Shown here one piece after another: positions 1 to 7,892 of a DNA stretch of 31,255 nt. Source of the stretch: Bacillota bacterium (GTDB lineage: Bacteria; Bacillota; Clostridia; Lachnospirales; Lachnospiraceae); contig JAEZKD010000155.1 of assembly GCA_023415655.1 (NCBI GenBank), positions 1 to 31,255 of the forward strand. Reading direction: 5' to 3'. Each line of letters opens with the position of its first letter. Position 1 is the first letter of the stretch. Made by a program: the position numbers and the translations under genes. The notes beneath the pieces are model-generated. The model searched no databases, was not told where the DNA came from, and saw only the letters and a program-made list of their open reading frames with translations.

Positions 1-500
1 ATGCTACCATCACGATTCACATCACCATATCCAATCACACCAGGTCGATTGCTGTCCTGAAACACCTCATCGAATTCGTGACTATTCTTTATTACTAATT
101 TGGATATACATTGCGCCTCTACTCGAATCGTCTGTTCATACGTCTGGTAGCCATCACCTGTAATTGTCAGGTGATATTCCCCTGGTTCACAATTCATATA
201 GGAACCATATAATTTATGATTCAAGCTATCATAATGAAAGTTCATATCATAGCTTGTCTGATTGCCATCGGTTAGACTTCCCTGGATTCCAATGTAATTG
301 GAATAATCTACTGGTAGTACCAGATCTATTTCCACTGAGATTCCACCAGTTTGATTGTTTGTATTCATATTGGTTTGTGTTATTGCTAAATAAGACCCTT
401 TGTTCTCATAGAGGCTATTGGCAGTAGCTACTAGTGGTGTTGTTGTTTGCAAAGTTAGGGTAGTAACTAATGCCGCCGCCATGATTCTTGATTTGTTCAT
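1..500 (-). CDS. Secreted protein with dockerin-like Ca-binding motif (3' end outside window)
   Basis: This reading frame is open from an ATG at 500 to the window edge, about 166 codons without a stop. The start is supported by an AAAGGAG ribosome site around 510-516. The protein begins MNKSRIMAAALVTTLTLQ, a basic N-terminus followed by a hydrophobic stretch and an A-T-A-like cleavage region, so a signal peptide is likely. About 120 residues of beta-rich sequence without a recognised family follow. The last readable residues are GYGDVNRDGS, which matches the start of a type I dockerin repeat or related EF-hand-like loop (GDVNxDG). In clostridia such modules dock enzymes to cohesins or bind calcium in secreted proteins. 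Only the first loop is visible, so true dockerin status depends on the second repeat outside the window. A perfect TATAAT -10 lies at 531-536 (minus strand), with a poor -35. Confidence 0.72.
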   Translation of the reverse strand, partial: MNKSRIMAAALVTTLTLQTTTPLVATANSLYENKGSYLAITQTNMNTNNQTGGISVEIDLVLPVDYSNYIGIQGSLTDGNQTSYDMNFHYDSLNHKLYGSYMNCEPGEYHLTITGDGYQTYEQTIRVEAQCISKLVIKNSHEFDEVFQDSNRPGVIGYGDVNRDGS

Positions 501-880
501 TCCGTTTTCTCCTTTGTATGATGTAACCTTATTATATGTCAGTATTACTAGGAAACTAAGTATTTAACATTTCCTTCTGATGATTTCAACTTCTATTACT
601 TGGAAATCGTAAACAATAAGTGAAATTAACTGCAAATATTTAGAGCTCATTGCTTAATTTGCAGATATTATATCGAATTATGTCTGCAATGAGTTTATAG
701 ATAAATTACATAAAATTTAAAATTTACTTAAATGATAGAATGACTTTTTAAAGGTATAACTGATATCCAAATCATCCCTAGTATGCATGAATAAAAAGTT
801 CAAGCATGAGCATCATCCTTCCTGAGATATTTCTCTGAGTATTGGCTATACTCATGCTTGTTCCTCTTTTACCTTATTCA
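501..880. other. Intergenic region upstream of the dockerin-like gene
   Basis: No gene seen. It holds the TATAAT (531-536, minus) of the secreted protein, the hairpin ending the DUF2935 gene (801-860) and an AT-rich dyad block. In the dyad block TTGCAGATAT (659-668) faces ATGTCTGCAA (680-689), and CTCATTGC (646-653) faces GCAATGAG (686-693). The two pairings share bases 686-689, so they are alternatives. This could be an operator or a chance palindrome. Confidence 0.4.
801..860 (-). terminator. Hairpin terminator after the DUF2935 gene
   Basis: CAAGCATGAG (801-810) is exactly complementary to CTCATGCTTG (851-860), with a small GAGA/TCTC stem in the loop. Read on the minus strand it is followed by AACTTTTT. 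It lies 21 bases beyond the stop of the gene ending at 881. Confidence 0.55.
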
Positions 881-1798
881 TCACTCGTTCATTTTCATTA
901 TCTTTAGCAACCTAATATAATGGTTAGCTTCTCTTAAGACATGATCTGCAAGAAGTGGAAGTATAATCGATCTTATTTTACAATTAATGATTCCTTCTGT
1001 ACCAGCTCGTTTAAAGTTCATTAATTGGATGGTTTGAGTTAATGTCTCCTGGAGATTGCACTCTAATATATCACTCGTTGAAGCCTGAGCTTTTTTTATT
1101 AATAGTTCAAATTCTTCTGCAAACTCATCTGCGCTATCAATTAACTTTTCTTCGGTAGGATCCAATAAGCCACGTATGAATAAAGCATGTTCCTTCATGA
1201 TGTCATTCCAGAATAACTCTGTTTCCCTACAATCCATGGTATCAATATCTATTTTATACTCAAGCTTATGAACCAAGGAAAGGTACTCTTCTGCTTCATG
1301 AATGATGTGCTCGATTAACAGTGGATAATTGAGTGTAAAAATATGACATGCTAAAACCTCATCTAATATCTTCTTCTTAAAGCAGATAAGCCCTTCAAGA
1401 AGCTTTATTGCACTTTCGTTGATTCTTTTTACTGTACCAACCAAATCACATCTTTGTTGATGTGTTCTCCCACACTGTAGCTGTAGTTCTCTCTTCGTAA
1501 TATTTTTATTGATCTCAATGCCTGTAAATTTTTGAGTCTTCTCTTCTGCACTCAGGGTAAATTCAGTTACAATTTCTCCAGAGCTTAAGACACGAAATCT
1601 TACTACACCATTGCTAACACTCACTACCTCTGCTAAAAGCTTTTCAAATTCCTGTTTGTAATACTCAGCTTCTTTTGCAAGCTCTGCGTCCTTTGGAGTG
1701 AAGGCAGCTTCTAAAAAGAAGGAATGCTCCTTCATTATCCTAGAAAAAAATAAATGTAGTTCCAGTGATAAAACTACATATCGTTGATCGGTTAACAT
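881..1798 (-). CDS. Tandem DUF2935 domain protein
   Basis: A 305-residue soluble, helix-rich protein built from two copies of the DUF2935 module. The first copy starts near residue 17 with FFSRIMKEHSFFLEAAF and the second near residue 194 with FWNDIMKEHALFIRGLL. Each carries the same WxxIMKEH-type signature followed by a long acidic helix. The family is known as a ferritin-like four-helix bundle of unknown function in spore-forming Firmicutes, and the conserved Glu-His pairs suggest metal binding (inference). There is no signal peptide or membrane segment. The start has a good TTAGGAG site. It appears to be a single-gene unit, with a terminator on each side. Confidence 0.82.
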   Translation of the reverse strand: MLTDQRYVVLSLELHLFFSRIMKEHSFFLEAAFTPKDAELAKEAEYYKQEFEKLLAEVVSVSNGVVRFRVLSSGEIVTEFTLSAEEKTQKFTGIEINKNITKRELQLQCGRTHQQRCDLVGTVKRINESAIKLLEGLICFKKKILDEVLACHIFTLNYPLLIEHIIHEAEEYLSLVHKLEYKIDIDTMDCRETELFWNDIMKEHALFIRGLLDPTEEKLIDSADEFAEEFELLIKKAQASTSDILECNLQETLTQTIQLMNFKRAGTEGIINCKIRSIILPLLADHVLREANHYIRLLKIMKMNE

Positions 1799-1860
1799 AC
1801 TTCTCCTAAAAAGGCTTTTCTATATTCTATGAGCAATCATACTGAATCGTGATAATGAAA

Positions 1861-1890
1861 GAGCTACCACAGCTTATTGTGTGATAGCTC
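1861..1890 (-). terminator. Hairpin after the amidotransferase-like pair
   Basis: GAGCTA (1861-1866) pairs with TAGCTC (1885-1890), with a further CACA/TGTG pairing inside. On the minus strand it is followed by TTTCATT. It sits 12 bases beyond the stop at 1902. Confidence 0.5.
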
Positions 1891-1901
1891 CATATGATAA
1901 C

Positions 1902-2513
1902 TTATTGTGTTATCTTACCAAAGCTTAACCATGAGAACAATGCTTCAAGAAAGCTTTCGGTTGCTGGCATAAAGTAAGAACCATAATGATAATCAGGATC
2001 TAAGGTAGTAATAATCCATGTTCCCTTTGTTGATTGCTCATCAATATATAATACTGCACCATGATCAACGGTTTCTATTAACGTTGTTGCATGAGCTGGT
2101 GGCCAAAATACACCGTGTTGATGCCAGGTACAATCTTCTAATCGAAAGAAATCAAAAAATGGATGCTTTTCATTTTTAACTCGTAATCCACTGTCTGGAT
2201 TTTCTTCTAACCACCACCAGAAGTTCGTCGCACGATGTTCCCAGTTTTGATTCGGTAACCATTCCCATGGCTGTGGACCAAGTGCTACTACAGTCTTCCC
2301 TTGATCTGCAAAGTCACGAATTTTTTGAACTGATTTTAATAATAAGTTTGAATTTAACTGAGATGGCACAATTAATACATCGTATGGAGAAAGATCTGCT
2401 TCCTCGAATTCTGGCAAGTAAATAAGTGTCTCAATGTATTGAGCGTATTTTGGTTCTTGGAACGTACGATAATGAGGTGCATGACCACTATAAATTACTG
2501 CTATTTTTCTCAT
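1902..2513 (-). CDS. Hypothetical protein, class I amidotransferase/ThuA-like fold (paralogue 1)
   Basis: A 203-residue soluble protein. The first 80 residues alternate beta strands and helices like a class I glutamine amidotransferase or ThuA-like flavodoxin fold: MRKIAVIYSGHAPHYR, then LSPYDVLIVPSQ, then GKTVVALGPQPWEWLPN. The nucleophilic Cys expected in an active amidotransferase elbow is absent here (LGPQPW), so glutaminase activity is unlikely. It is rich in Trp and His in the middle. It is homologous to its upstream neighbour: LSxYxVLI, GKxVV, WLP and the YIDxxTKGT motif near residue 155 are shared, and both are 203 residues long. The start overlaps the upstream stop by one base (TAATG) behind a GGAGG site, so the two genes are translationally coupled and the products probably work together. 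I cannot name the function. Confidence 0.7.
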   Translation of the reverse strand: MRKIAVIYSGHAPHYRTFQEPKYAQYIETLIYLPEFEEADLSPYDVLIVPSQLNSNLLLKSVQKIRDFADQGKTVVALGPQPWEWLPNQNWEHRATNFWWWLEENPDSGLRVKNEKHPFFDFFRLEDCTWHQHGVFWPPAHATTLIETVDHGAVLYIDEQSTKGTWIITTLDPDYHYGSYFMPATESFLEALFSWLSFGKITQ

Positions 2514-3124
2514 TATTCTTTACCTCCACAAACTTCTTCTTTTAATAAAGCAAGTGCTTGTTCACTTATTTTTTTCTTTGAATCCACTGCATTATGGTAG
2601 CTTAATAAGTTTTGACCAGCGTGAACAATGATTGTTCCTTTGGTTGTATTTTTATCGATATAAGAAATTACTTTTCCATCGGTAAAGGTCAAACAAACTT
2701 GAGCCCCTTCAGGCGCATAGTAATATCCACGTGCAAAGAATCCAGCCACCCCTTTATTGAGTACCATATCCTCTACCTCAACTCCATCAAAGAGTGGGGC
2801 TCCTGGAATCGTCTGTACAAAGTAGTCATTATAGCTATTTAGTTTTTTTGGCATAAACAAAGAACAGCCCGGTAACCAAGGGCGGAACAAATGCCCACAG
2901 AATACAACCACTTTCCCTTCATTTAAAAAGTTCTCAATGATATGCTTATTCTTATACAAATACTCTTGATCCGCAAAATATGTGATCATCAACACGTTAT
3001 AATGCGACAAATCCGTTGAATGAAGTTCATACTCATCAATTACAGATAAGTAAGATTCTTTTTTTTCCACTTTATTCGCGCCAAAAGCATGAGATGCACT
3101 TAGTTCTAAAATCTTTAAATCCAT
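2513..3124 (-). CDS. Hypothetical protein, class I amidotransferase/ThuA-like fold (paralogue 2)
   Basis: A 203-residue soluble protein and the first gene of a two-gene operon with its paralogue. Recognisable shared blocks are LSHYNVLMITYF (about residue 39), the strand EGKVVVFCGHLFRPWLPG (about 69-86) and VISYIDKNTTKGTIIVHAG (about 152-170). Unlike its partner it keeps a Cys at the turn after the VVVF strand, though not in the usual GxCxG context. It lacks the aromatic-rich centre of the partner. The ribosome site is weak (GGGAATAGG). The likely origin is tandem duplication followed by divergence, perhaps giving a heterodimer (inference). The substrate is unknown. Confidence 0.7.
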   Translation of the reverse strand: MDLKILELSASHAFGANKVEKKESYLSVIDEYELHSTDLSHYNVLMITYFADQEYLYKNKHIIENFLNEGKVVVFCGHLFRPWLPGCSLFMPKKLNSYNDYFVQTIPGAPLFDGVEVEDMVLNKGVAGFFARGYYYAPEGAQVCLTFTDGKVISYIDKNTTKGTIIVHAGQNLLSYHNAVDSKKKISEQALALLKEEVCGGKE

Positions 3125-3497
3125 CCTATTCCCATTACTGAATACGTTATACTAAAGCATGTATTGCAGTAACTATCTCCTTTCTATTCTCTACACGTTC
3201 AGTCTACATAGCCTGAAACATCTAAGATTTTATCTTTTTGTATCTAAACCTTACCTTTTAAATTTTATGCTAATTGATAATTAATGTCAACTATCTGATG
3301 CTTATTGATAACTATTATCTGATAACTTATTGAATAATTTTGTATGTGTACAAAAGTTACACAGGACGTGTCCTCAAGAGCAAGCCTTGAATTCCAAAGT
3401 CTATATATGAAAAAAGACTTTAGTAAAATATTCGTTTTATAACACGACATTTTACTAAAGTCTTTCCCATTTAAGTGCTTGAATTTAAATAATTGTA
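3125..3497. other. Intergenic region between the phosphonate cluster end and the paralogue pair
   Basis: No convincing gene. It holds the 53-bp near-palindromic repeat at 3413-3465 and otherwise AT-rich sequence that must contain the promoter for the gene starting at 3124, which I could not define. Confidence 0.5.
3413..3465 (-). repeat. 53-bp near-palindromic repeat, copy 1 (also terminator-like)
   Basis: Arms AAAGACTTTAGTAAAAT (3413-3429) and ATTTTACTAAAGTCTTT (3449-3465) are perfectly complementary over 17 bp around a 19-base centre. The whole 53 bp matches 15948-16000 at 48 of 53 positions in the same orientation. On the minus strand, a T-run (CTTTTTTC) follows the stem, and the element starts 33 bases beyond the stop of the last cluster gene, so it may also terminate the phosphonate operon. 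Confidence 0.75.
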
Positions 3498-4250
3498 CTA
3501 CATATAATTACCACCGCTCAAATTCAAATTAATCCCATTGACATAACTCGAATCATCGGACATCAAAAAATCGATTCCGCTTATTACTTCCTCCAGCATA
3601 GCATTTCTTTTCATCGCATTATTTTGAGCATTTAGCTCTATTTGTCTTGGATCTAGATTTGATAAAAAACTTGTTTCTATCATACTTGGAGAAATACCAT
3701 TAATACAAACATTGTTTCCACCGCATTCAGCAGCTGCACTTTTCATTAGACCTTGTAATGCTGACTTTACAATATTATAATTAATCATGAACTTAGGTGG
3801 CTTTCCTAATGTATATTCGCTCAACATAATCACACATCTACCATACCTATTTTTCACCATAATCGGGAGAAATACTTTCAATATCTCAGCAATAGAATGC
3901 ACTTGCACTTCCATATCGGTAGTAATAATCTTCCAGTTTAACTTACTTACTTTCATATACTCAAACTTACTTGCCGCTAAATGCAAAATATGCGTTGGAC
4001 ACCCATACTTTTCTTGTACCTTAGCAATCATATCACTAACCAGTTTTTCATTTTTAAGATCACACGAGATAATTTCCATTTTAATATAGTTTAATTTAGT
4101 TTGTAGATCTTCGAGTTTAGCTACGGACTGCCCACAATGTGCAATAACAACTATTTTTTGATTTCTCTCATGATCTAAGTGCTTGATATAACTTAGTCCA
4201 ATATCAGAAGAAGCCCCCACTATAAAAAATATTTTTTCATAACTTATCAT
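3498..4250 (-). CDS. Short-chain dehydrogenase/reductase, FabG-like
   Basis: A 250-residue NAD(P)-dependent reductase of the classical SDR family. The cofactor loop GASSDIG is at residues 12-18, HLAAS (near 90) stands at the NNAG position, and the catalytic set is Ser144 (IMLSEY), Tyr158 and Lys162 (YNIVK). The C-terminus FLMSDDSSYVNGINLNLSGG is the usual substrate-loop/dimer end. It is the last gene of the phosphonate cluster and overlaps the MaoC-like gene by one base (TAATG, SD GAGGAG). Next to an ACP and a hotdog-fold protein it probably reduces a small beta-keto or carbonyl group on an ACP- or CoA-bound acyl unit, or a sugar intermediate (inference). Family certain, substrate unknown. 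Confidence 0.85.
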   Translation of the reverse strand: MISYEKIFFIVGASSDIGLSYIKHLDHERNQKIVVIAHCGQSVAKLEDLQTKLNYIKMEIISCDLKNEKLVSDMIAKVQEKYGCPTHILHLAASKFEYMKVSKLNWKIITTDMEVQVHSIAEILKVFLPIMVKNRYGRCVIMLSEYTLGKPPKFMINYNIVKSALQGLMKSAAAECGGNNVCINGISPSMIETSFLSNLDPRQIELNAQNNAMKRNAMLEEVISGIDFLMSDDSSYVNGINLNLSGGNYM

Positions 4251-4675
4251 TATAAACTCTCCTCATAAATACCAACTACTAAAGTAGCTTTTGACACTTT
4301 TTCATCTTTTTGATTTTTTATAGTAGCTTTAATCGTGATACGTTTTAACACCTTATGGATTTCAGTTACAACTCCTGAAATGCTGAGTATATCATCCACA
4401 TAAACGGGCTTATTAAAACTTGTATTACACTCTTGAAAAATGCAGTATTTCCCTGGTAGGTATACTCCAACTAATGTTGAATAAAAAGATGCTGTTAACA
4501 TACCATATACTAACCTTGACTCGTATCCATGTTCTTTTGCATATATATCATCCAAATGCATAGGATTCACATCACCAGTGATTTCTTTAAACTTCTCTAA
4601 CATTGATGTTGTAATTGTAACTTTGAACTCCGCTTTTTGATTAATTATAATATTATCCAATTTAAATTCATTCAT
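4250..4675 (-). CDS. MaoC-like hotdog-fold dehydratase/hydratase
   Basis: A 141-residue single hotdog domain of the MaoC/(R)-hydratase family. The hydratase-2 signature is clear: EITGDVNPMHLDD at residues 31-43 with Asp35 and His40 as the expected catalytic pair, followed by RLVYGMLTASFYSTLVG, the hotdog helix. Relatives hydrate or dehydrate 2-enoyl thioesters. It lies between the ACP gene (9-base gap) and the SDR (1-base overlap), so an ACP-bound 3-hydroxyacyl or enoyl group is the natural substrate guess. It could also serve as a thioesterase-like partner. The start at 4675 has only a modest AGGG site but matches the usual N-terminal length of the family. Confidence 0.85.
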   Translation of the reverse strand: MNEFKLDNIIINQKAEFKVTITTSMLEKFKEITGDVNPMHLDDIYAKEHGYESRLVYGMLTASFYSTLVGVYLPGKYCIFQECNTSFNKPVYVDDILSISGVVTEIHKVLKRITIKATIKNQKDEKVSKATLVVGIYEESL

Positions 4676-4684
4676 ATATTAGCC

Positions 4685-4921
4685 CTACTTTGTTATCTTA
4701 GTGGCAATTAAATCAATAAACTCCCCTACATTCTTTGTTTTTGTGACTTCTTCTAACGTAAATTTAACTTGAAATTCCTTTTCAATTGCTAGAATTAATT
4801 GAATATGACTCAATGAATCCCAGTCATCAATGTCCTTAGCACTCATTTCTGCAAATAGTTTTATATCATAATCTTCAAATACATCTCTAAAAATTTCTTC
4901 TAACCTTTTTTCAATGCTCAT
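4685..4921 (-). CDS. Acyl carrier protein
   Basis: A 78-residue acidic four-helix carrier protein. The phosphopantetheine attachment motif is DDWDSLSHIQLI, with Ser36 as the modified residue. Length and charge are typical of a discrete ACP, not a NRPS domain. The AGAGGG ribosome site is well placed. It lies 24 bases after the FkbH-like gene and immediately before MaoC and SDR genes, so it is a dedicated carrier for this cluster, not the housekeeping fatty-acid ACP (inference from context). It would hold the unit loaded by the FkbH-like protein. No dedicated phosphopantetheinyl transferase is seen in the window. Confidence 0.92.
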   Translation of the reverse strand: MSIEKRLEEIFRDVFEDYDIKLFAEMSAKDIDDWDSLSHIQLILAIEKEFQVKFTLEEVTKTKNVGEFIDLIATKITK

Positions 4922-4945
4922 TAGTTTCCCTCTTTCTTTCTTCTA

Positions 4946-6760
4946 TTATTTCGTTGAAATATAATAAGGTTTTTGTAGTTTTTTATCCAGATTCTCTAAT
5001 ATAAATAAGTTCCCTTCTGATTTGATATCATCGATGACATCAACTGTATCAGCAGAAACAAAACCAAAATCTATGAATAATTCCTTTACCATCCCATTCT
5101 TTAACGTAGGAATATATTCACCTACAATTCTTTTACAACCCATTTGTTTCGCTACCGATATTATTTTTTCCATAGCTAAATTTTCGATACCCCTTTTTAA
5201 AACTCTACAACTCATAACCCAAGTATCAATAAAGCAGAGATTCTTTTCTTTTTTTAATATAATGCAAGAAATAATCCCATAATCGCTAAATTTGTCACTT
5301 AAAGATATACTGATGAAACAATAGTCTTTATCCAAACTAAATTGCTCAATTTGTGCCTCGTTGTATCTTTTGGTTCTCAGATTGAACTGATTTGTTTTAT
5401 TGATCAATTGCAAGAACCTTGAAAAATCATTGCTAACACTATACTTTATGCAAGCTTGCATCTCCAAATCCTGTAGATATTCGTTATAGTCATTGTAACT
5501 AATACTAGTAATCCTTTGCTTGTTTTGCACATATGATTGACTACGACTAACATCTTCCTTGGTTAGACAACTCCATTCAAATGGGTTCTCAAACGCTAAC
5601 ACAGATGCATAATTAGCGGAATCCACGGGCACATTTACTACCCAAACCTCAGGTAGGAATTTTTTAACAAGCTCTCTTTCCATTGGGTTATCATCAAAGA
5701 ACACTAAGCTATCAATTCCAATGTTTAATTCATCAGCTATTTTCCTAAGATTTGATGCTTTATCCTCCCAATTTGCTATAAAGCAAGAGATATCATCTAA
5801 CTTTAATATCATTTTATCATTTTTATAAAATGGCTCTTTTGCTATCTCTAAATCATTTTTACTACAAACTGCAAGAATCACTCCTCGATTCTTCAAAGCT
5901 AATATATATTGTTGAAAATAGAGATAAGATTCACCAATTGGGTCATTGACCTCCAAATTTATCCCTTCAAACCCTAAGTCTCCAACAATTCCGCCCCACA
6001 AAGTATTGTCCAAATCTAGAACTAGACATTTTCTTATACCACCATTTTGAGCCGCTATCATTTTTGCAATAGCATCTGCAACATAACCGATCATCTCTAA
6101 CGAATAAGCTTGCTTACTCATAAAATACGCTGCATAATCAAACCATTTACTCTTACCGACATAGGATGCAATAAAATCTAAATCAATAAAATCCAGATTA
6201 TTGGGTTTAGCTATTAATAACTGCATATTGACTCTTTGTATATAATTACTTTTAGAAAATGAGCAATTATATTCTAGATTACCTAAAACTCTTAATGTAG
6301 GTATCACAAAATTAGTCTGAAGAATATGACATTGACATTTACCATTGATATGGTTCCATAGATTACGATAATGTTCCTCTTCTCTTTTCAAACATTCTTC
6401 TAATTCATCATTTCCAGCAAACATACTAGGTAGTGCTTTGATATCTCCGTAGTAAGTCATAAGTATAACTATTTGTGGGTTAAATTTATAAAACTCAGAA
6501 TCATCTGATAAAACATCCATCTCGATTCCGTTATATTCACCCTGATAAATATCTGCTTGTATATTATATTTACATAAATATACTTTTAATGCTAGAACCA
6601 AATGTTGAATACTGCACGAACCTAAAACTGCAATTCTAATCGGACTACCTTGTGTATTTGTTTCCACATGTTTCATCAATCGTTTTCCAAGTTTTAATAT
6701 TGCTAGATAATTTTCAATTTCTATGCTTTCTAATGCTTCCTTTAGTTCCATTTCATTCAT
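4946..6760 (-). CDS. FkbH-like HAD-superfamily acyl-loading protein (HAD-IIIC + GNAT)
   Basis: A 604-residue protein with the full FkbH-like architecture. An N-terminal SGNH-like region (about 40-240, starting IRIAVLGSCS) is followed by a HAD subfamily IIIC domain with motif LVLDLDNTLWGG (residues 246-257) and downstream LVFFDDNPMERE (near 353-365), then a GNAT-like C-terminal domain from about 430. FkbH proteins characterised in polyketide pathways take 1,3-bisphosphoglycerate, dephosphorylate it and load a glyceryl unit on an ACP. Relatives in glycan clusters are thought to supply small hydroxyacyl groups. Here the ACP is the next gene, followed by MaoC and SDR genes, so an ACP-bound glyceryl or derived acyl unit is the likely product. 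The start has a good GAGGTG site. Family assignment is firm; the loaded substrate is inference. Confidence 0.9.
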   Translation of the reverse strand: MNEMELKEALESIEIENYLAILKLGKRLMKHVETNTQGSPIRIAVLGSCSIQHLVLALKVYLCKYNIQADIYQGEYNGIEMDVLSDDSEFYKFNPQIVILMTYYGDIKALPSMFAGNDELEECLKREEEHYRNLWNHINGKCQCHILQTNFVIPTLRVLGNLEYNCSFSKSNYIQRVNMQLLIAKPNNLDFIDLDFIASYVGKSKWFDYAAYFMSKQAYSLEMIGYVADAIAKMIAAQNGGIRKCLVLDLDNTLWGGIVGDLGFEGINLEVNDPIGESYLYFQQYILALKNRGVILAVCSKNDLEIAKEPFYKNDKMILKLDDISCFIANWEDKASNLRKIADELNIGIDSLVFFDDNPMERELVKKFLPEVWVVNVPVDSANYASVLAFENPFEWSCLTKEDVSRSQSYVQNKQRITSISYNDYNEYLQDLEMQACIKYSVSNDFSRFLQLINKTNQFNLRTKRYNEAQIEQFSLDKDYCFISISLSDKFSDYGIISCIILKKEKNLCFIDTWVMSCRVLKRGIENLAMEKIISVAKQMGCKRIVGEYIPTLKNGMVKELFIDFGFVSADTVDVIDDIKSEGNLFILENLDKKLQKPYYISTK

Positions 6761-6789
6761 TGTCCCACACCTCGTTATCCTATTCGATC

Positions 6790-7824
6790 CTATTCTATTT
6801 TATCGCGGACATTAGAATTAGCTCTATCTTGATCCGAGTCACCACAGTACAAATGAAACTTACTACTAGTAGTATTAATAAAGTAATGTATGTCCTTATT
6901 CTCCTGAACAAATGGCTCAAACAAACGTGGAATAGTATTCTCATCTTTTGGCTTTCTCAAAACAAATCCCGCATCTTCTAAAAGTTCATGATCTATTCCT
7001 ATACAATAAAAATCAATAAATTCGTAATTATTCCTATGGATAAGTTCTTCAATTGCTGTTGAAATCTCGCTAATATCTTCATCCATCCCAATAAAATCTA
7101 CAATTTTACAGATCTTTGTCCCTTTATAATCTATCTCACGCATAATTATGATGGAATCATAGGATGTGGTACCTTTATCGATCCCGTATACCATATATTG
7201 ATGTCCTATACTTTCAAAATATCTATGTCTTATGCATTGTTCATCTTTATAAGGAAGACAATCCTGATAAGTTCTTGCATGAAATGTCCTTTGTAATTCC
7301 TGAAAATCTAGAATTCTTTTTAAGGAATACTTTCCTCTTTTTATATCTGGTATTATTTTATTTTTTATGACAGCTACTTCATAGCTCTCTTTATCATTCA
7401 GTCTATAATAATGGTTTAACATCCCCGTTTGATAACCCAAATATTGATAAATAACGACTGTCTTAGGTCGGATACCACAGCATGCTATGCTACGGTATTC
7501 ATAATTCTTAAGAATGTAATCTAGCATAGTAAGACTATTTAAACCAAGATCATTATCAATAATTCGTAATAAATTCAATTGAATATCTGTCGTATTTCTT
7601 GTATTACATACAAGGAAACCACAAATGCCATAAATCTTTTCCGTTTCTTCTCCAATGCCTATGAATACATTAAACTGTCCTTCTGTCATTTGAAAATACT
7701 TAAAATATTCAGGCCACCTTACAAAAATATGATTACCATCATCCCAATATTGGGCCAAAAACTCGCGAACTTTATCAAATTCTTGAATTTTTGCCATTCT
7801 TATCACTATGTTTTCTTTTAACAC
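6790..7824 (-). CDS. GNAT-fold acyltransferase-like protein (glycan-cluster type)
   Basis: About 344 residues from a GTG at 7824, chosen because GGGAGG sits five bases upstream. A TTG-initiated extension to 7890 lacks a ribosome site. The first half begins ENIVIRMAKIQEFDKVREFL and continues with FIGIGEETEKIYGICGFLV, a normal GNAT N-terminal strand-turn pattern. The second half repeats a similar fold, then ends in a conserved-looking tail with DSDQDRANSNV. Such double-GNAT proteins are common in surface-polysaccharide clusters, where they may pass acyl groups to amino sugars. Its position between PEP mutase and the FkbH/ACP genes suggests it could acylate an amine (amino sugar, or the amine of aminoethylphosphonate) from the ACP thioester. 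That role is inference, and I see no catalytic signature that fixes the acceptor. Confidence 0.68.
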   Translation of the reverse strand: MLKENIVIRMAKIQEFDKVREFLAQYWDDGNHIFVRWPEYFKYFQMTEGQFNVFIGIGEETEKIYGICGFLVCNTRNTTDIQLNLLRIIDNDLGLNSLTMLDYILKNYEYRSIACCGIRPKTVVIYQYLGYQTGMLNHYYRLNDKESYEVAVIKNKIIPDIKRGKYSLKRILDFQELQRTFHARTYQDCLPYKDEQCIRHRYFESIGHQYMVYGIDKGTTSYDSIIIMREIDYKGTKICKIVDFIGMDEDISEISTAIEELIHRNNYEFIDFYCIGIDHELLEDAGFVLRKPKDENTIPRLFEPFVQENKDIHYFINTTSSKFHLYCGDSDQDRANSNVRDKIE

Positions 7825-7892
7825 CTTATCCTCCCTACCTTTCTCATTTTGAAGATCATAGTACAAGTAAGGATTTCTATGCCTATACAAAA

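Noticed and set aside
164..427. Plus-strand frame of 87 codons at the window start
   Set aside because: Antisense to the signal-peptide and dockerin-like gene, which has better evidence.
3265..3450. Minus-strand frame of 61 codons
   Set aside because: Its first part is repeat copy 1 read through; no ribosome site, no family resemblance, AT-rich non-coding composition.
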